DNA of 44,233 nucleotides from an uncultured Bacteroidota bacterium (lineage in GTDB: Bacteria > Bacteroidota > Bacteroidia > Chitinophagales > LD1): contig CAIYOV010000081.1 of the NCBI GenBank assembly GCA_903927935.1, positions 1 to 44,233 on the forward strand, read 5' to 3'. Numbering within the stretch: the stretch's first letter is position 1; each line of letters starts with the position of its first letter. Under the pieces are notes generated by a model. It ran no database searches, was not told where the DNA came from, and saw only the letters and a list, made by a program, of their open reading frames with translations. This document shows, in pieces, positions 1 to 8,880 of this stretch. The translations under genes and the position numbers were made by a program.

Positions 1-2130
1 CCAAACAAAGTCATCCAGAATTTTGATAGCGTTATCAGAACCGATTCTTCCGCAAAGCAATATTAATTTTGATTGTTGCTGTCGCGAAAGCAATTCACTC
101 GTAAGCGCATGGCTGATTTCTTTTAGTGAAACATCCCCAGCGTCATACAAAGCATCTACTATTACTTTCTCGTTTTTATGTTGCAAAAACATTTGCATTA
201 ACGGATTAATCAGTCGCTCATTTTTTACTTTTCCCGAAGCAATAATTGTTGCTTTTATCACTTCTTCATTTTCATCTTTAAACAACTCAAGAAGCGGCTT
301 ATAAAAAGACTGCACGCCAAGTTCGCCAATTATTTCGGCTGCCATTTTTCTTTCGGCTGCATTTATTGATGAAATGAGTTGAAGTAAACGCTGTCCGGCT
401 GTTACGACAGCACTTATTCCTCCACTTATCATTAACCCGGTGATGGCGGCTTTCATTAACCTGTGGTCTTTGTCTCCTACGAACGCATCTAAATTTTCCA
501 GTTCATCGGGTTGTAACATGCACTTTGCTTTTACCGCTTCAGGCAAAAGTTCAATGTCAATTCTTTCAGCAATTATTTTTTCAATCTGAGGCAGCGTTGC
601 AATAATCTTTTTTCGCTCTGCAAGTTTTATGGCTTCCATCCGCACTTCCTGTTTGGGATGATTAAGCGCTTTAAGCACCAGTTCTTCTTTATCTTCCGAA
701 TATTGTTTTTCAATAAGGTTCAGGATATAAATTGCTTCGCCCCGTTCACCGGTTGAAATTTTTTCGAGCAAAACTTTTCTTGTTTTATCATCACTCAAAT
801 CAATTTCGTTGCCTATCGAATATCTTCGGCTAAGTGCCGTAACAAGTGTTTTTACATATTCGCGGTCAACCAGAAAAATCATTATTACCCAAACGATCAG
901 CAACACAAAAAGCAGATAACTGAGCAAATACAAATCTACTTTGCCGGAAAGTTTTACCAGCGTGTAAAGCATGATGCCGCTGAATGCAAGAGCAAAAGGA
1001 TCCATCACTCCTTTTACAATTGTATGTCCTTTCAAACGTAGATTCGAAGAAAGCGGTTGCATAAGCGAAAGAAATAAGGGGTCTTGTAAAGAGGTTTTTA
1101 AAACATCGGTAATGATGAACATTAAACCGAAAAAATAAATAACTGCATGGTCGCTTAACGCAAAAAAGGAAAGCAAAATAAAGCTGACAAGAAATGCCAG
1201 CAAAATTGCAGGGCTAACCAACAATGAACCTTTGGTGCCAAGGATATTTGCTAACCGTCCAGTAAGAACAATTCGGATAAAAATTGCAAGCACCCGCCCG
1301 CCCACAAAAAACATAGAAATGAAACTGTAGAGTTCGGCATCGCTGTGCATCTCGTGTTTTATCTCGGCATAAAACGAAAAGCTGATGATGGTAACACAGG
1401 TCATTACGATAAACGAAAGCAACGCAACAAATGCAATCATGCGGTTGCCGAAAAAGCTTCTGACAATATCTCGCCAACTTTCGGTAACGTGATCATTTGC
1501 ATGTGCATGTTCATGCGCCACTTGCACATCCATTTTACCGGTGTTCTTTAAACGGAAATAAAAAACGAGTGAAATGAGAATAGAAATTGCAGAAAGCGCG
1601 ATGGTGTTTTCTGCTGAAAAAATTCTTACAAAAATTGGCACAACAGAATAACCAATCAGCTTAGCCGGAATATCACCGGCACCAATCATTCCGAATAAGC
1701 GTTTGCTTTGGCGAATATCAAATTGGAGTGCTGCCAGCCCCCAGAATTCGAGATTGGTAAGAAGATAAATTACATAATACCAACTAAGCATTATGAAGAG
1801 AAACCATGGTGAATTAGTATCGGAATATCTTAAACTGAACAGTAGAATACTTGCAGAAACGAAAAGGATAATAAGAGGAACTAATTTTTTTATGGATAGA
1901 GCGTGCTCAACTTTGCTGTAAACATATCCGACTATCCAAAGTAGCACAGCCGAGAAAATATAAACTTTGGGAAGCCCAAGTACATCAAAATGCTTGATGA
2001 AAAGCGCCAATACCACTGAGTTAAAAATGGCAACACCAGCTCCTTGAAAAAATTGCAGCCAGAAAAGATTCGTAACCAAACCAGCTTCATCACTGCGAAT
2101 ATTAAAAAGCTGAAGAATTCGGTTTCTCAT
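1..2130 (-). CDS. MFS/nucleotide-carrier-like membrane protein with C-terminal HEAT repeats (3' end outside window)
   Basis: The frame is open from the ATG at 2130 down to base 1, giving 710 codons with no stop, so the C-terminus lies outside the window. Residues 1 to about 420 are a series of hydrophobic segments as in a 12-helix major-facilitator transporter. The segment around 950-1090, with QDPLFLSLMQPL followed by LRLKGHTIVKGVMDP, resembles ATP:ADP antiporter/Npt-type carriers. The last helix is followed from about residue 420 by charged amphipathic helix pairs typical of HEAT repeats (for example ALNHPKQEVRMEAIKLAERK). A cytosolic loop near 1490-1540 is rich in histidine (AHEHAHANDH), a possible metal site. 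Substrate is not known; the Npt-like resemblance is my inference, and MFS plus HEAT is the safe description. It is divergent from the aminopeptidase gene at 2240. Confidence 0.75.
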   Translation of the reverse strand, partial: MRNRILQLFNIRSDEAGLVTNLFWLQFFQGAGVAIFNSVVLALFIKHFDVLGLPKVYIFSAVLLWIVGYVYSKVEHALSIKKLVPLIILFVSASILLFSLRYSDTNSPWFLFIMLSWYYVIYLLTNLEFWGLAALQFDIRQSKRLFGMIGAGDIPAKLIGYSVVPIFVRIFSAENTIALSAISILISLVFYFRLKNTGKMDVQVAHEHAHANDHVTESWRDIVRSFFGNRMIAFVALLSFIVMTCVTIISFSFYAEIKHEMHSDAELYSFISMFFVGGRVLAIFIRIVLTGRLANILGTKGSLLVSPAILLAFLVSFILLSFFALSDHAVIYFFGLMFIITDVLKTSLQDPLFLSLMQPLSSNLRLKGHTIVKGVMDPFALAFSGIMLYTLVKLSGKVDLYLLSYLLFVLLIVWVIMIFLVDREYVKTLVTALSRRYSIGNEIDLSDDKTRKVLLEKISTGERGEAIYILNLIEKQYSEDKEELVLKALNHPKQEVRMEAIKLAERKKIIATLPQIEKIIAERIDIELLPEAVKAKCMLQPDELENLDAFVGDKDHRLMKAAITGLMISGGISAVVTAGQRLLQLISSINAAERKMAAEIIGELGVQSFYKPLLELFKDENEEVIKATIIASGKVKNERLINPLMQMFLQHKNEKVIVDALYDAGDVSLKEISHALTSELLSRQQQSKLILLCGRIGSDNAIKILDDFVW

Positions 2131-2210
2131 GGGCAATAGAAGAAAGGCTAAAATAAATGTTTCTGCGTGTTATCAGTTAACTTCTTCGTGTGAATGATAT
2201 ATGAAGTTTC

Positions 2211-2218
2211 TATTTTCG
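2211..2218 (+). promoter_or_regulatory. -7 element TATTTTCG upstream of the aminopeptidase gene
   Basis: TATTTTCG matches the Bacteroidota -7 consensus TAnnTTTG with a C, a variant seen before several genes here. It lies 22 bp before the ATG at 2240 and inside the reading frame that would begin at 2201, which argues for the downstream start. No clear -33 TTG is visible. Confidence 0.5.
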
Positions 2219-2239
2219 ACCCCACCAAAAAAGCACTTT

Positions 2240-3346
2240 ATGTCGAAATTGATTCATGAAAAATATGCAAAACTACTGGTAAACTATTGTCTGGCTGTAA
2301 AGAAAAACGATAAAGTGTATGTCACGTCTTCATATCTGGCAGATCCGCTACTGAGAGAAGTAGCAAAAGAAATATATATAGCTGGTGGCATTCCGGTTTT
2401 GAATCTGGAATTACAAGGTATAAACGATTTGGCGTTGCAGTTTGGTGAAGAGCATCAGCTTGCGTGGGTAAATCCACTGAAGAAATATGCGATGGAGAAT
2501 TTTGATTGCTACTTAAACATTCGAGCACCCTTTGAAAAAGGCGATGATGAAAAAGAATCAGCTGATGCAGTTAAATTCAAAATTCACCAGCAGGCGCAAC
2601 AGGAAATAAATAAAATTTATTTTGAACGGACTGGGAACGGAAGCATGCGCAGATCTTTATGTCAGTATCCTACACAAGCTGGTGCCGATGACGCACGCAT
2701 GAGTTTAGAAGATTACGAGAACTTTGTTTATCAGAGTTGTAATTTGTTTGGAGAAAATCCGGTAGAGAAATGGCTGGAGGTTCGCACTACACAGCAGGCA
2801 TATGTTGACCGGTTGAATAAGGCGGATATGGTTCAATACAAAGGCCCGAACATTGATATTTCATTTTCGGTGAAAGGAAGAACATGGATTAACAGTGACG
2901 GCCGTGCAAACATGCCGAGCGGTGAAGTATTTTCGGCTCCAGTAGAGGATAGCGTAAATGGAAAGGTTTATTTTACTTATCCGACTATTTATATGGGAAA
3001 AGATGTGGTGGGGATTACGCTGGAAGTAAAAGATGGAGAAATTATTTCGTGGCATGCTGAAGAAGGACAGGAAGTGCTCGATAAAGTTTTTTCGATTGAA
3101 GGGGCACGCAAATGGGGCGAAGTGGCAGTGGGAACCAACTACAACATTCAGCGCATTACACGCAATATTCTGTTCGATGAAAAAATTGGCGGCAGCATAC
3201 ACATGGCTGTTGGGCAGAGTTATCATCAGTGCGGAGGCAAGAATGAATCAACAGTTCACTGGGATATGATTACCGATATGCGAGCCGGTGGCGAAATTTG
3301 GGCTGACGGAGAGAAGATCTATGAGAACGGATATTTTCTAATTTGA
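2240..3346 (+). CDS. Aminopeptidase, M29 family
   Basis: A 368-aa protein of the thermophilic (M29) metalloaminopeptidase family, which removes N-terminal residues from peptides with two metal ions at the active site. The family's ligand set is visible in order near the C-terminal half: Glu in PSGEVFSAP, Glu in RKWGEVAVGTN, His and Tyr in HMAVGQSY, and His/Asp in STVHWDM. The N-terminal part (LLREVAKEIYIAGGIPVLNL) also fits. There is no signal peptide, so it is probably cytoplasmic. I place the start at the Met of MSKLIHEKY (2240): the in-frame Met at 2201 would place the likely promoter inside the gene, and M29 proteins begin close to the KLLVNYCL helix. The gene converges on the esterase gene at 3363 with only 16 bp between stops. 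Confidence 0.9.
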   Translation: MSKLIHEKYAKLLVNYCLAVKKNDKVYVTSSYLADPLLREVAKEIYIAGGIPVLNLELQGINDLALQFGEEHQLAWVNPLKKYAMENFDCYLNIRAPFEKGDDEKESADAVKFKIHQQAQQEINKIYFERTGNGSMRRSLCQYPTQAGADDARMSLEDYENFVYQSCNLFGENPVEKWLEVRTTQQAYVDRLNKADMVQYKGPNIDISFSVKGRTWINSDGRANMPSGEVFSAPVEDSVNGKVYFTYPTIYMGKDVVGITLEVKDGEIISWHAEEGQEVLDKVFSIEGARKWGEVAVGTNYNIQRITRNILFDEKIGGSIHMAVGQSYHQCGGKNESTVHWDMITDMRAGGEIWADGEKIYENGYFLI

Positions 3347-3362
3347 GAAGAATAGTCTCGTC

Positions 3363-4826
3363 TTACTGTTTCACAAATTTCTTCACAGAATTTCCAATCT
3401 CAAGAAAGTAAATACCAGATGCAAGGTTTTGGGTTGTGAGTGTCGTTTTTTGATTTAAAGCAATCGCATTCAAAAATTTTCTTCCGCTTATATCGAGCAC
3501 CGAGATTTCTTCTCCGATTAATTCTTCATCCACTTCCACACTTATATCGTTGCCAGTTGGGTTGGGGGTTAATCTGATTTTCAAGTTTTGATTTCGGACT
3601 TCTTCAACGGAGGAAGGAGTTGAAACTGTGTCGCAAAGCGAGTCGAAAAACCGTAAGGTTTTTTTGTTGTAATCGCTGTAGAACTGATGTGCCGCATACA
3701 TGGCATCTACCTGTGTGCCGACAAATATGCGCTGCAAACCATTCAAAGAAAGAAAATAGGGATAGGCAGATGGCGTAGCTGCAATTCTTGCAGCAATAGT
3801 ATCCGAAGCATACAAGAGATAATTATTTACATCGAGTAAATGATTTGTTTGTAATTCAGTAAAAAAATTATTCGCTTGTGTTTGAGAAATTGTTCCACTT
3901 CGCATAAAGCGTTCGGGATATACCGGTGAATGGTCGTGCGAAAAATAATTAGTGCAAATACCGCGTCCCGCTAAAGTCTGACTGTTCACCAACGCTGCTG
4001 CGTTTCCTGCCGATCCCACATTCGGGTGGTTATCATACTTCGCCATGCACCATTGTATAGGAATGTTAGTGGTGTTCATCAACAGTTGTGACTGTTGAGC
4101 ACAATAAGAAACAGCCGCATGCCAGTTATAAAGCGTTGCAATTGCAGGTGAAAATGCACCTCCATTGCTCATACCTACTGCGTAATATTTTGTAGCAGAA
4201 TTTGTAATTCCGCGGAGGCGAAAAGTATCTATCAGAATTCTGATGTTTGCAAAGTCAACATTTGTTGCCGAATCATATGGAACATAAGCCCAACGAAGTT
4301 TTCCGTCTGAATCGAAATCGGTTTGCTTGGTTATTTCTTCAGCTTCGGTAATTATAAAAGCAAACGTGTCGGAAATGGCATCGTTTAAAAACTGCCGGTA
4401 TTCTAACAGACTTACCCAATTAGAAGCTGCGCCACCGGTGCCGTGAAAACAAAAAATTACTCCTTTAAAATTTTGAGGAAAATATGAATAAACGTTCTTC
4501 AATGTATCGCGCCCCATTATTTTCTCATAATGAATATTGATAGTGCCGATGCTTTTAAAGTTGGCGGCAACTGTAATATTTTGTGCGGGCATTATTAAAG
4601 TGGTGTGCCATTCATCAGCACTTTCAAGAACAGAAATATCTCCTGTCCATCTATCGAATGAAGAAGTTTGGGGAATAGCGGCCGACCAAATATTTACCGT
4701 GTCTCCCGCATTATATGTGCCGCCACCATATCCATTAGTAACGGTGAGCGTGAATTGGGAAAATGAAACGAGAGAAATTGCACAAAAGGTAAATGAAAAT
4801 ACAATACTGCGCAGTGAATTTTTCAT
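3363..4826 (-). CDS. Secreted alpha/beta-hydrolase (PHB-depolymerase/esterase-like) with T9SS type A sorting domain
   Basis: A 487-aa exported protein. A signal peptide (MKNSLRSIVFSF...SLVSFSQ) is followed by a small InlB-B-repeat-like domain (YNAGDTVNIWSA...DRWTGD...MPAQNITVAANF). An alpha/beta-hydrolase domain follows, with the oxyanion-type HGTGG motif and the nucleophile elbow GMSNGG (Ser220). This arrangement is common in secreted feruloyl-esterase/PHB-depolymerase relatives; substrate is unknown. The last ~75 residues (LTPNPTGNDISVEV...SGIYFLEI...VKKFVKQ) are a type A T9SS sorting domain, so the protein should cross the outer membrane and be surface-bound or released. The start at 4826 is preferred over 4844 because it begins directly at the basic signal peptide. 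The TerB-like gene ends 18 bp upstream, so the two may be co-transcribed. Confidence 0.85.
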   Translation of the reverse strand: MKNSLRSIVFSFTFCAISLVSFSQFTLTVTNGYGGGTYNAGDTVNIWSAAIPQTSSFDRWTGDISVLESADEWHTTLIMPAQNITVAANFKSIGTINIHYEKIMGRDTLKNVYSYFPQNFKGVIFCFHGTGGAASNWVSLLEYRQFLNDAISDTFAFIITEAEEITKQTDFDSDGKLRWAYVPYDSATNVDFANIRILIDTFRLRGITNSATKYYAVGMSNGGAFSPAIATLYNWHAAVSYCAQQSQLLMNTTNIPIQWCMAKYDNHPNVGSAGNAAALVNSQTLAGRGICTNYFSHDHSPVYPERFMRSGTISQTQANNFFTELQTNHLLDVNNYLLYASDTIAARIAATPSAYPYFLSLNGLQRIFVGTQVDAMYAAHQFYSDYNKKTLRFFDSLCDTVSTPSSVEEVRNQNLKIRLTPNPTGNDISVEVDEELIGEEISVLDISGRKFLNAIALNQKTTLTTQNLASGIYFLEIGNSVKKFVKQ

Positions 4827-4844
4827 GTAAAATATACTCCGCAA

Positions 4845-5195
4845 CTATTCAATTGAGGTTTCTGTCCACTCATTAAAAAGCTCGTTGATGAAAATGTTTT
4901 CTTCCGGGGTAATTCTTTTATCTGCTTTGGCCAGTTTAATAGCATAATCAATCAATTCATTTCTTTCTTCTTCTGTGCTGTCTTCATAAAAGTCTGTCAT
5001 ACACTTTTGAAAATGAATCATGTATTCATCTTCCTTCAATCTGCTTAATATCTCTGTTTCTCGATCTAATCTTACGCGCAGGGGAAATTCTTTCGCCAAC
5101 CATTTTTCAATTACCAAATCTTCCTGTACGGTAAATTTTCCGTCAACCGCAGAAAGGATCATCAGAATGTGGTACCCGGCAATAGGTTTATTCAT
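4845..5195 (-). CDS. TerB-like (tellurite resistance family) protein
   Basis: A small acidic, all-helical cytoplasmic protein of 116 aa. Two TerB-type acidic helix-loop motifs are visible: ILMILSAVDGKFTVQED near the N-terminus and AIKLAKADKRITPEEN near the C-terminus, each with the D-G/K-x-I/F-T-x-E-E pattern that binds divalent metal in TerB. In most genomes such solitary TerB-like proteins have no proven link to tellurite. I chose MNKPIAGY (5195) as start; Met at 5201 and 5210 are equally possible, as no ribosome site separates them. It is the upstream partner of the secreted esterase gene, 18 bp away. Confidence 0.75.
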   Translation of the reverse strand: MNKPIAGYHILMILSAVDGKFTVQEDLVIEKWLAKEFPLRVRLDRETEILSRLKEDEYMIHFQKCMTDFYEDSTEEERNELIDYAIKLAKADKRITPEENIFINELFNEWTETSIE

Positions 5196-5318
5196 TTTCA
5201 TAAAATTCAATTTTTGAACTTCATAAATTTAAAAGATTTTTCAAACTCCAATGCAATTCGCGATTAATTATTTGAAGAGAAAAACAATACAAAAACTCCT
5301 TCTCCTTAATTGTTTGTC

Positions 5319-5326
5319 TACCTTTA
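5319..5326 (+). promoter_or_regulatory. Candidate -7 element (TACCTTTA)
   Basis: TACCTTTA, close to TAnnTTTG, lies 24 bp before the ATG at 5351. A -33 TTG at the right distance is not evident, so this is a weak call. Confidence 0.35.
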
Positions 5327-5350
5327 AACCCTAACTAAAACCAAATCAAT

Positions 5351-5608
5351 ATGAAATTCAGAGTCAACCATACCATCTCCAATCCACAGGAGTTCTGGGG
5401 CAGAGCACAAAAAGCATTACCAAATCTTCCTGAAGGAATTAAAATTCATGTTGTGCTTCCAAACGAAGCGATGGATAAAGGCACCTGTGTTTGGGAAGCA
5501 GAATCGTTGGAAAAAATCCAGGAGTTTCTAGAAGCAGCAACAGGTGATGTGAGCCAAAATGATTACATGTTAATCAACGAGGCAAATGCAATGGGTTTAC
5601 CAAAATAA
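5351..5608 (+). CDS. Small conserved-looking protein, ferredoxin-like fold suspected
   Basis: An 85-aa soluble protein starting MKFRVNHTISNPQEFW. I do not recognise a named family. The alternation of strand-helix-strand-strand-helix (KFRVNHTI, QEFWGRAQKAL, IKIHVVLP, GTCVWEA, SLEKIQEFLEAAT, then a strand DYMLINE) fits a half dimeric alpha-beta barrel (ferredoxin-like), as in small DUF4242-type proteins; this is inference only. It has no signal peptide and no metal-ligand pattern. It stands alone with its own likely promoter and converges on the pseudouridine synthase gene with 3 bp between the stops. Confidence 0.7.
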   Translation: MKFRVNHTISNPQEFWGRAQKALPNLPEGIKIHVVLPNEAMDKGTCVWEAESLEKIQEFLEAATGDVSQNDYMLINEANAMGLPK

Positions 5609-5611
5609 AAA

Positions 5612-6295
5612 TCACATTGCAAATGCTTTCCAAACCGATTCATTAGGAACCGGTGCGGTAATTTCAACCTTCTCTTTTTTTACAGGATGAATAAATTCCG
5701 CTTTGCGTGCATGCAGGTGGATACTGCCATCGCCATTTCCTCTTCTGGCTCCGTATTTTACATCGCCTTTTATCGGGCAGCCGATTTTTGAAAGTTGTAA
5801 ACGGATCTGGTGATGCCGACCGGTATGCGGATTTACTTCCAGTAAGTGATAATTGTCAATGCTCTTAAGCCATTTGTAATCCAGTTCGCATTTCGAAGTT
5901 CCCTTTACTTCTGTATCGTAAGCATGCGAAATGTTTTTCTGTTCGTTCTTCTTCAGCCAATGAACCAAATGCCCCGAAATGTTTTCGGGTTTGTTTCCTA
6001 CAACCGCCCAATAAGTCTTCTTCACTTCTTTTGTCTTAAACATTTCGTTCAGACGGACCAATGCCTTGCTGGTACGCGCAAATAAAACCACACCACTCAC
6101 CGGCCGGTCGATGCGGTGACAAACTCCCAGAAATACTTCTCCGGGCTTGTTGTATTTGTGCGCTATATATTCCTTCAGAATTTCTTCCAATGCCTTATCG
6201 CCTTTTTTATCGGGTTGCACCAAAACACCTGCGGGCTTGTTTACGGCTATTATATGATTGTCTTCATAAAGAATTTCGAGTTCGGTGTATTCCAT
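5612..6295 (-). CDS. RluA-family pseudouridine synthase
   Basis: A 227-aa enzyme converting uridine to pseudouridine in rRNA or tRNA. The family signature HRIDRPVSGVVLFARTSKAL carries the catalytic Asp (motif II), and NPHTGRHHQIRLQLSKIGCPIKGD is the matching substrate-binding motif. The N-terminal ILYEDNHIIAVNKPAGV is the usual first strand of the catalytic domain. There is no S4 domain, so it is a short RluA-type enzyme; which RNA site it modifies cannot be told. A paralogue of identical length lies at 29778-30461. Confidence 0.9.
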   Translation of the reverse strand: MEYTELEILYEDNHIIAVNKPAGVLVQPDKKGDKALEEILKEYIAHKYNKPGEVFLGVCHRIDRPVSGVVLFARTSKALVRLNEMFKTKEVKKTYWAVVGNKPENISGHLVHWLKKNEQKNISHAYDTEVKGTSKCELDYKWLKSIDNYHLLEVNPHTGRHHQIRLQLSKIGCPIKGDVKYGARRGNGDGSIHLHARKAEFIHPVKKEKVEITAPVPNESVWKAFAM

Positions 6296-6446
6296 TAATG
6301 CGGGTACTATTATGCAAGGGCGAAACTAAAAGAATGACTTTACCCTTTAGCAGAAATTTTATTTTGACAGGATTAAAGCCCCAGATGCCACCCTACCAAA
6401 CGAATTATAGCAGCAAAACAACCATCGCTGTTTTCTTAATAACTGC

Positions 6447-6476
6447 TAAACACCCTAACGCCTGTTAGGGTGTTTA
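6447..6476. terminator. Perfect 13-bp inverted repeat, terminator-like or operator
   Basis: Arms of 13 bp (left TAAACACCCTAAC) around a GCCT loop, followed by TTTATTT on the plus strand. It sits between two divergent genes (starts 6295 and 6515), where no terminator is expected, 12 bp upstream of a likely -7 element at 6488. It may end an unannotated short transcript from 6300-6447, or be a binding site. Confidence 0.5.
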
Positions 6477-6487
6477 TTTATTGTTCC

Positions 6488-6495
6488 TATATTAC
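6488..6495 (+). promoter_or_regulatory. Candidate -7 element (TATATTAC)
   Basis: TATATTAC partly fits TAnnTTTG and lies 20 bp before the ATG at 6515, just after the 6447-6476 inverted repeat. Confidence 0.3.
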
Positions 6496-6514
6496 GCTTT
6501 AAACACACCAGACC

Positions 6515-7534
6515 ATGAAAGGAATATATATCGTAAAATACGGGGATGCCGATGAAGCATTTGAAGTTCGCGAAACGCCAAAACCCTTACCCAAGCCAGG
6601 CGAGGTGCTGGTAAAAGTAGAAGGCTTCGGGCTTAATTTTGCCGATATAATGGCGCGCAAGGGGATGTATGAAGATGCCCCTCCCATTCCAAGTTTAATA
6701 GGTTACGATGTAGTGGGCCGGGTAGAGCGCGTGGGCGCTAATATCACTCACCTGTTTGAAGGCGACCGCGTAACAGCCCTTACCCGCTTTGGCGGATATG
6801 CCGAATATGCGCTGACCGATGGCCGAGCTGCAGCTAAGATTAGCGACACCATGAGCATACCCGTAGGCACTGCCCTGACTACTCAGTTTTGCACCGCTTA
6901 CTATTGCGCGGCCGAAGCGGTGAATCTGTTTGAAGGTGACCGTGTGTTGATACACTCCGCAGCAGGTGGCGTGGGCACTGCTTTAATGCAATACGCTAAG
7001 TATAAGAAGTGCGAGATTTTTGCCACCACCGGCAGTTCTGCCAAAGTAGAAATGCTGAAACAGATGGGTGCAGACCATGTAATTGATACCAGTAAAGTGC
7101 AGTTTGATGACTATATAGATGACACAACCAAAGGGGATGGGGTAGATGTAATTTTTGATGCGGTAGGTGCCGATTTTATCCGCAGGGGAATCAGTGCCCT
7201 GTCACCGGGCGGACGCATTGTTTGCTATGGAGCAGCGCAGATGACCGATGCCACCAATATTTTTTCGAAGCTGGTAAAGGGTATTCAGTTTGGTATTTAC
7301 CACCCCGCTGTTTTTATGATGGCGAGTAAAAGCCTGATTGGTGTAAACATGCTGAAGATTGCCGATGGCAAACCTATGGTGCTCAAACGCTGCCTCGAAA
7401 ACGTGGTGCGCCTGGTAGAAGAAGGTGTATTTAAACCTCAGGAAGGCAAACTTTTTAAAGCCGATGACATTGCCGAAGCCCACAAATATTTAGAAAGCCG
7501 CAAGAGCACCGGTAAGGTGGCTTGTGAGTGGTAA
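6515..7534 (+). CDS. Zinc-independent MDR oxidoreductase (quinone oxidoreductase / VAT-1-like)
   Basis: A 339-aa medium-chain dehydrogenase/reductase. The N-terminal GroES-like domain contains EVLVKVEGFGLNFADIMARKG and GYDVVGRVERVG. The NAD(P)-binding domain has the glycine-rich HSAAGGVGTALMQYAK, as in quinone oxidoreductases. Zinc-ligand cysteines of alcohol dehydrogenases are missing, so NADPH-dependent reduction of quinones or enones is likelier than alcohol oxidation. The LNFADIMARKGMY segment and overall length resemble the VAT-1/QOR branch. It is a single gene, divergent from the pseudouridine synthase and convergent with the hydroxylase gene at 7687. The exact substrate is unknown. Confidence 0.85.
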   Translation: MKGIYIVKYGDADEAFEVRETPKPLPKPGEVLVKVEGFGLNFADIMARKGMYEDAPPIPSLIGYDVVGRVERVGANITHLFEGDRVTALTRFGGYAEYALTDGRAAAKISDTMSIPVGTALTTQFCTAYYCAAEAVNLFEGDRVLIHSAAGGVGTALMQYAKYKKCEIFATTGSSAKVEMLKQMGADHVIDTSKVQFDDYIDDTTKGDGVDVIFDAVGADFIRRGISALSPGGRIVCYGAAQMTDATNIFSKLVKGIQFGIYHPAVFMMASKSLIGVNMLKIADGKPMVLKRCLENVVRLVEEGVFKPQEGKLFKADDIAEAHKYLESRKSTGKVACEW

Positions 7535-7686
7535 GAAGAAAATTTATTGCATAACCTTAACGGGTTCGAGGGTCTACTTGAATTCTCTAAACACGAGCGG
7601 ATGCTCGCTTGAGTGAGGAAGAACCGCGTTAACTGCTGGTCTATGCAGCTTTTATACTTTGTCAGTTTCGAAGCATTGACTTTAGG

Positions 7687-8484
7687 TTATTGTGGAGGGC
7701 GAAAGGTTCGGTTAAATGCTTCACCAAGCGATTTTGACTGAACCACATCTTTATATAAAGCTTGCCATTCATGAAATATAATTTTGATAGGGTTGTAGGT
7801 TTTTATGTTCTTGGTGATACCGTAAACTACAGGTTTTACTTCGGGTTCGAAAGTGCCAAACAGAATGTCCCAGAATATAAATACACCTCCGTAGTTTTTA
7901 TCAATATACTCGGGGTTAGTTCCGTGGTGCACACGATGTGCCGAAGGAGTAACAATGATGTATTCTAAAAATCCGAGTTTGCCGATGTGCTTAGTATGCG
8001 ACCAAACTGCCCAAATTAAACTTACGATACCCAAAACAATTATCAGTTGAGGGTCAAAGCCCAGCCACGGGATATAGAAGTAAAACAGAGGGCGCAAAAT
8101 TGGCGAGAAAACCGGCTGCCTGAGCGCAGTGGAAAAATTGAACTCAGTGCTGGAATGATGGTTTACATGATTCGCCCAAAAAAAACGCATACGGTGTGAC
8201 GCCCGGTGCCACCAGTAATATGAAAAATCCATGATTACAAAAAGCAAAACAATTTCATACCATGCATTTCCGAATTCAAACAGTCTGTGTTTATAAAGCA
8301 GATTATCAAAAGCTAACAACGAAGCCGAAAAAATAACCGTTACCACCACCTGTCCAATTCCCAAGCTAAGACTTGCAAATGTGTCTTTTACATCGTGGTA
8401 GGTGTTTCTGTTTTTAAAATACCCGTATAAAAACTCAACCAGCAGCAACAACGCAAAAATGGGTATCGTGTAAATCATTTCCAT
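7687..8484 (-). CDS. Sterol desaturase / fatty acid hydroxylase family membrane protein
   Basis: A 265-aa integral membrane di-iron enzyme. The histidine clusters of the family are all present: WHRASHR, HVNHHS, SHTKH and SAHRVHH. They alternate with four or more hydrophobic segments (IPIFALLLLVEFLYGY, VVVTVIFSASLLAF, IVLLFVIMDFSYYWW, IIVLGIVSLIWAVW). Members hydroxylate or desaturate lipids such as carotenoids, sterols or fatty acids using O2; the substrate here cannot be read. Two in-frame Met codons (8484 and 8478) are possible starts. The gene converges with the MDR oxidoreductase gene across 152 bp that hold only a weak 5-bp hairpin at 7594-7607. Confidence 0.9.
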   Translation of the reverse strand: MEMIYTIPIFALLLLVEFLYGYFKNRNTYHDVKDTFASLSLGIGQVVVTVIFSASLLAFDNLLYKHRLFEFGNAWYEIVLLFVIMDFSYYWWHRASHRMRFFWANHVNHHSSTEFNFSTALRQPVFSPILRPLFYFYIPWLGFDPQLIIVLGIVSLIWAVWSHTKHIGKLGFLEYIIVTPSAHRVHHGTNPEYIDKNYGGVFIFWDILFGTFEPEVKPVVYGITKNIKTYNPIKIIFHEWQALYKDVVQSKSLGEAFNRTFRPPQ

Positions 8485-8822
8485 AGTTGAATATAATAAA
8501 GCAAAGTTCCTTTTAATTTATTGCCTGTTGTTTAGTTTCTTTCGGTCAGTTTGATGTTTACGCTGCCGTCCTAGGGTTGTCGCTAACTTACCTATAGCAG
8601 TGGTTTTATGTTTTCTCCAATCTATTCTTCCTTCTAACCAATCGGTAGAGCACCGGTAAACCTTCTTACCAAAAAGGCAAGACATAAACCTATTAAGTTA
8701 CACCGTTTGTTAGGGGCGGGGGCACCGCTTTTTCACCCGTAGATAGTAGCTTTTTACCAATGAAAACGCGAGAATCTGCGTCTTTCTTCTAGACCTTTGC
8801 AGCAGCTTTTTGTGGCATGTTT
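8485..8822. other. Non-coding stretch before the 42-bp array
   Basis: No convincing gene on either strand. It contains short imperfect hairpins (for example GGTAA/TTACC near 8658) and a G/C-rich patch near 8705-8740 but no terminator or promoter I would defend. Confidence 0.5.
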
Positions 8823-8880
8823 TTAAGCCCGAATTGTTAAAACAAAAATGCGCGGAACACGCAACGGAGAGAAAAAACGC

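Noticed and set aside
3347-3362. Terminator between the aminopeptidase and esterase genes
   Set aside because: Only a 4-bp GAGA/TCTC pairing is possible.
6334-6468. 44-codon plus-strand frame ending in the 6447-6476 hairpin
   Set aside because: Composition is unremarkable and no promoter or homologous pattern is evident; a non-coding explanation is as good.
7594-7607. Hairpin CGAGC/GCTCG between convergent genes as terminator
   Set aside because: Only five pairs and no T-run on either side.
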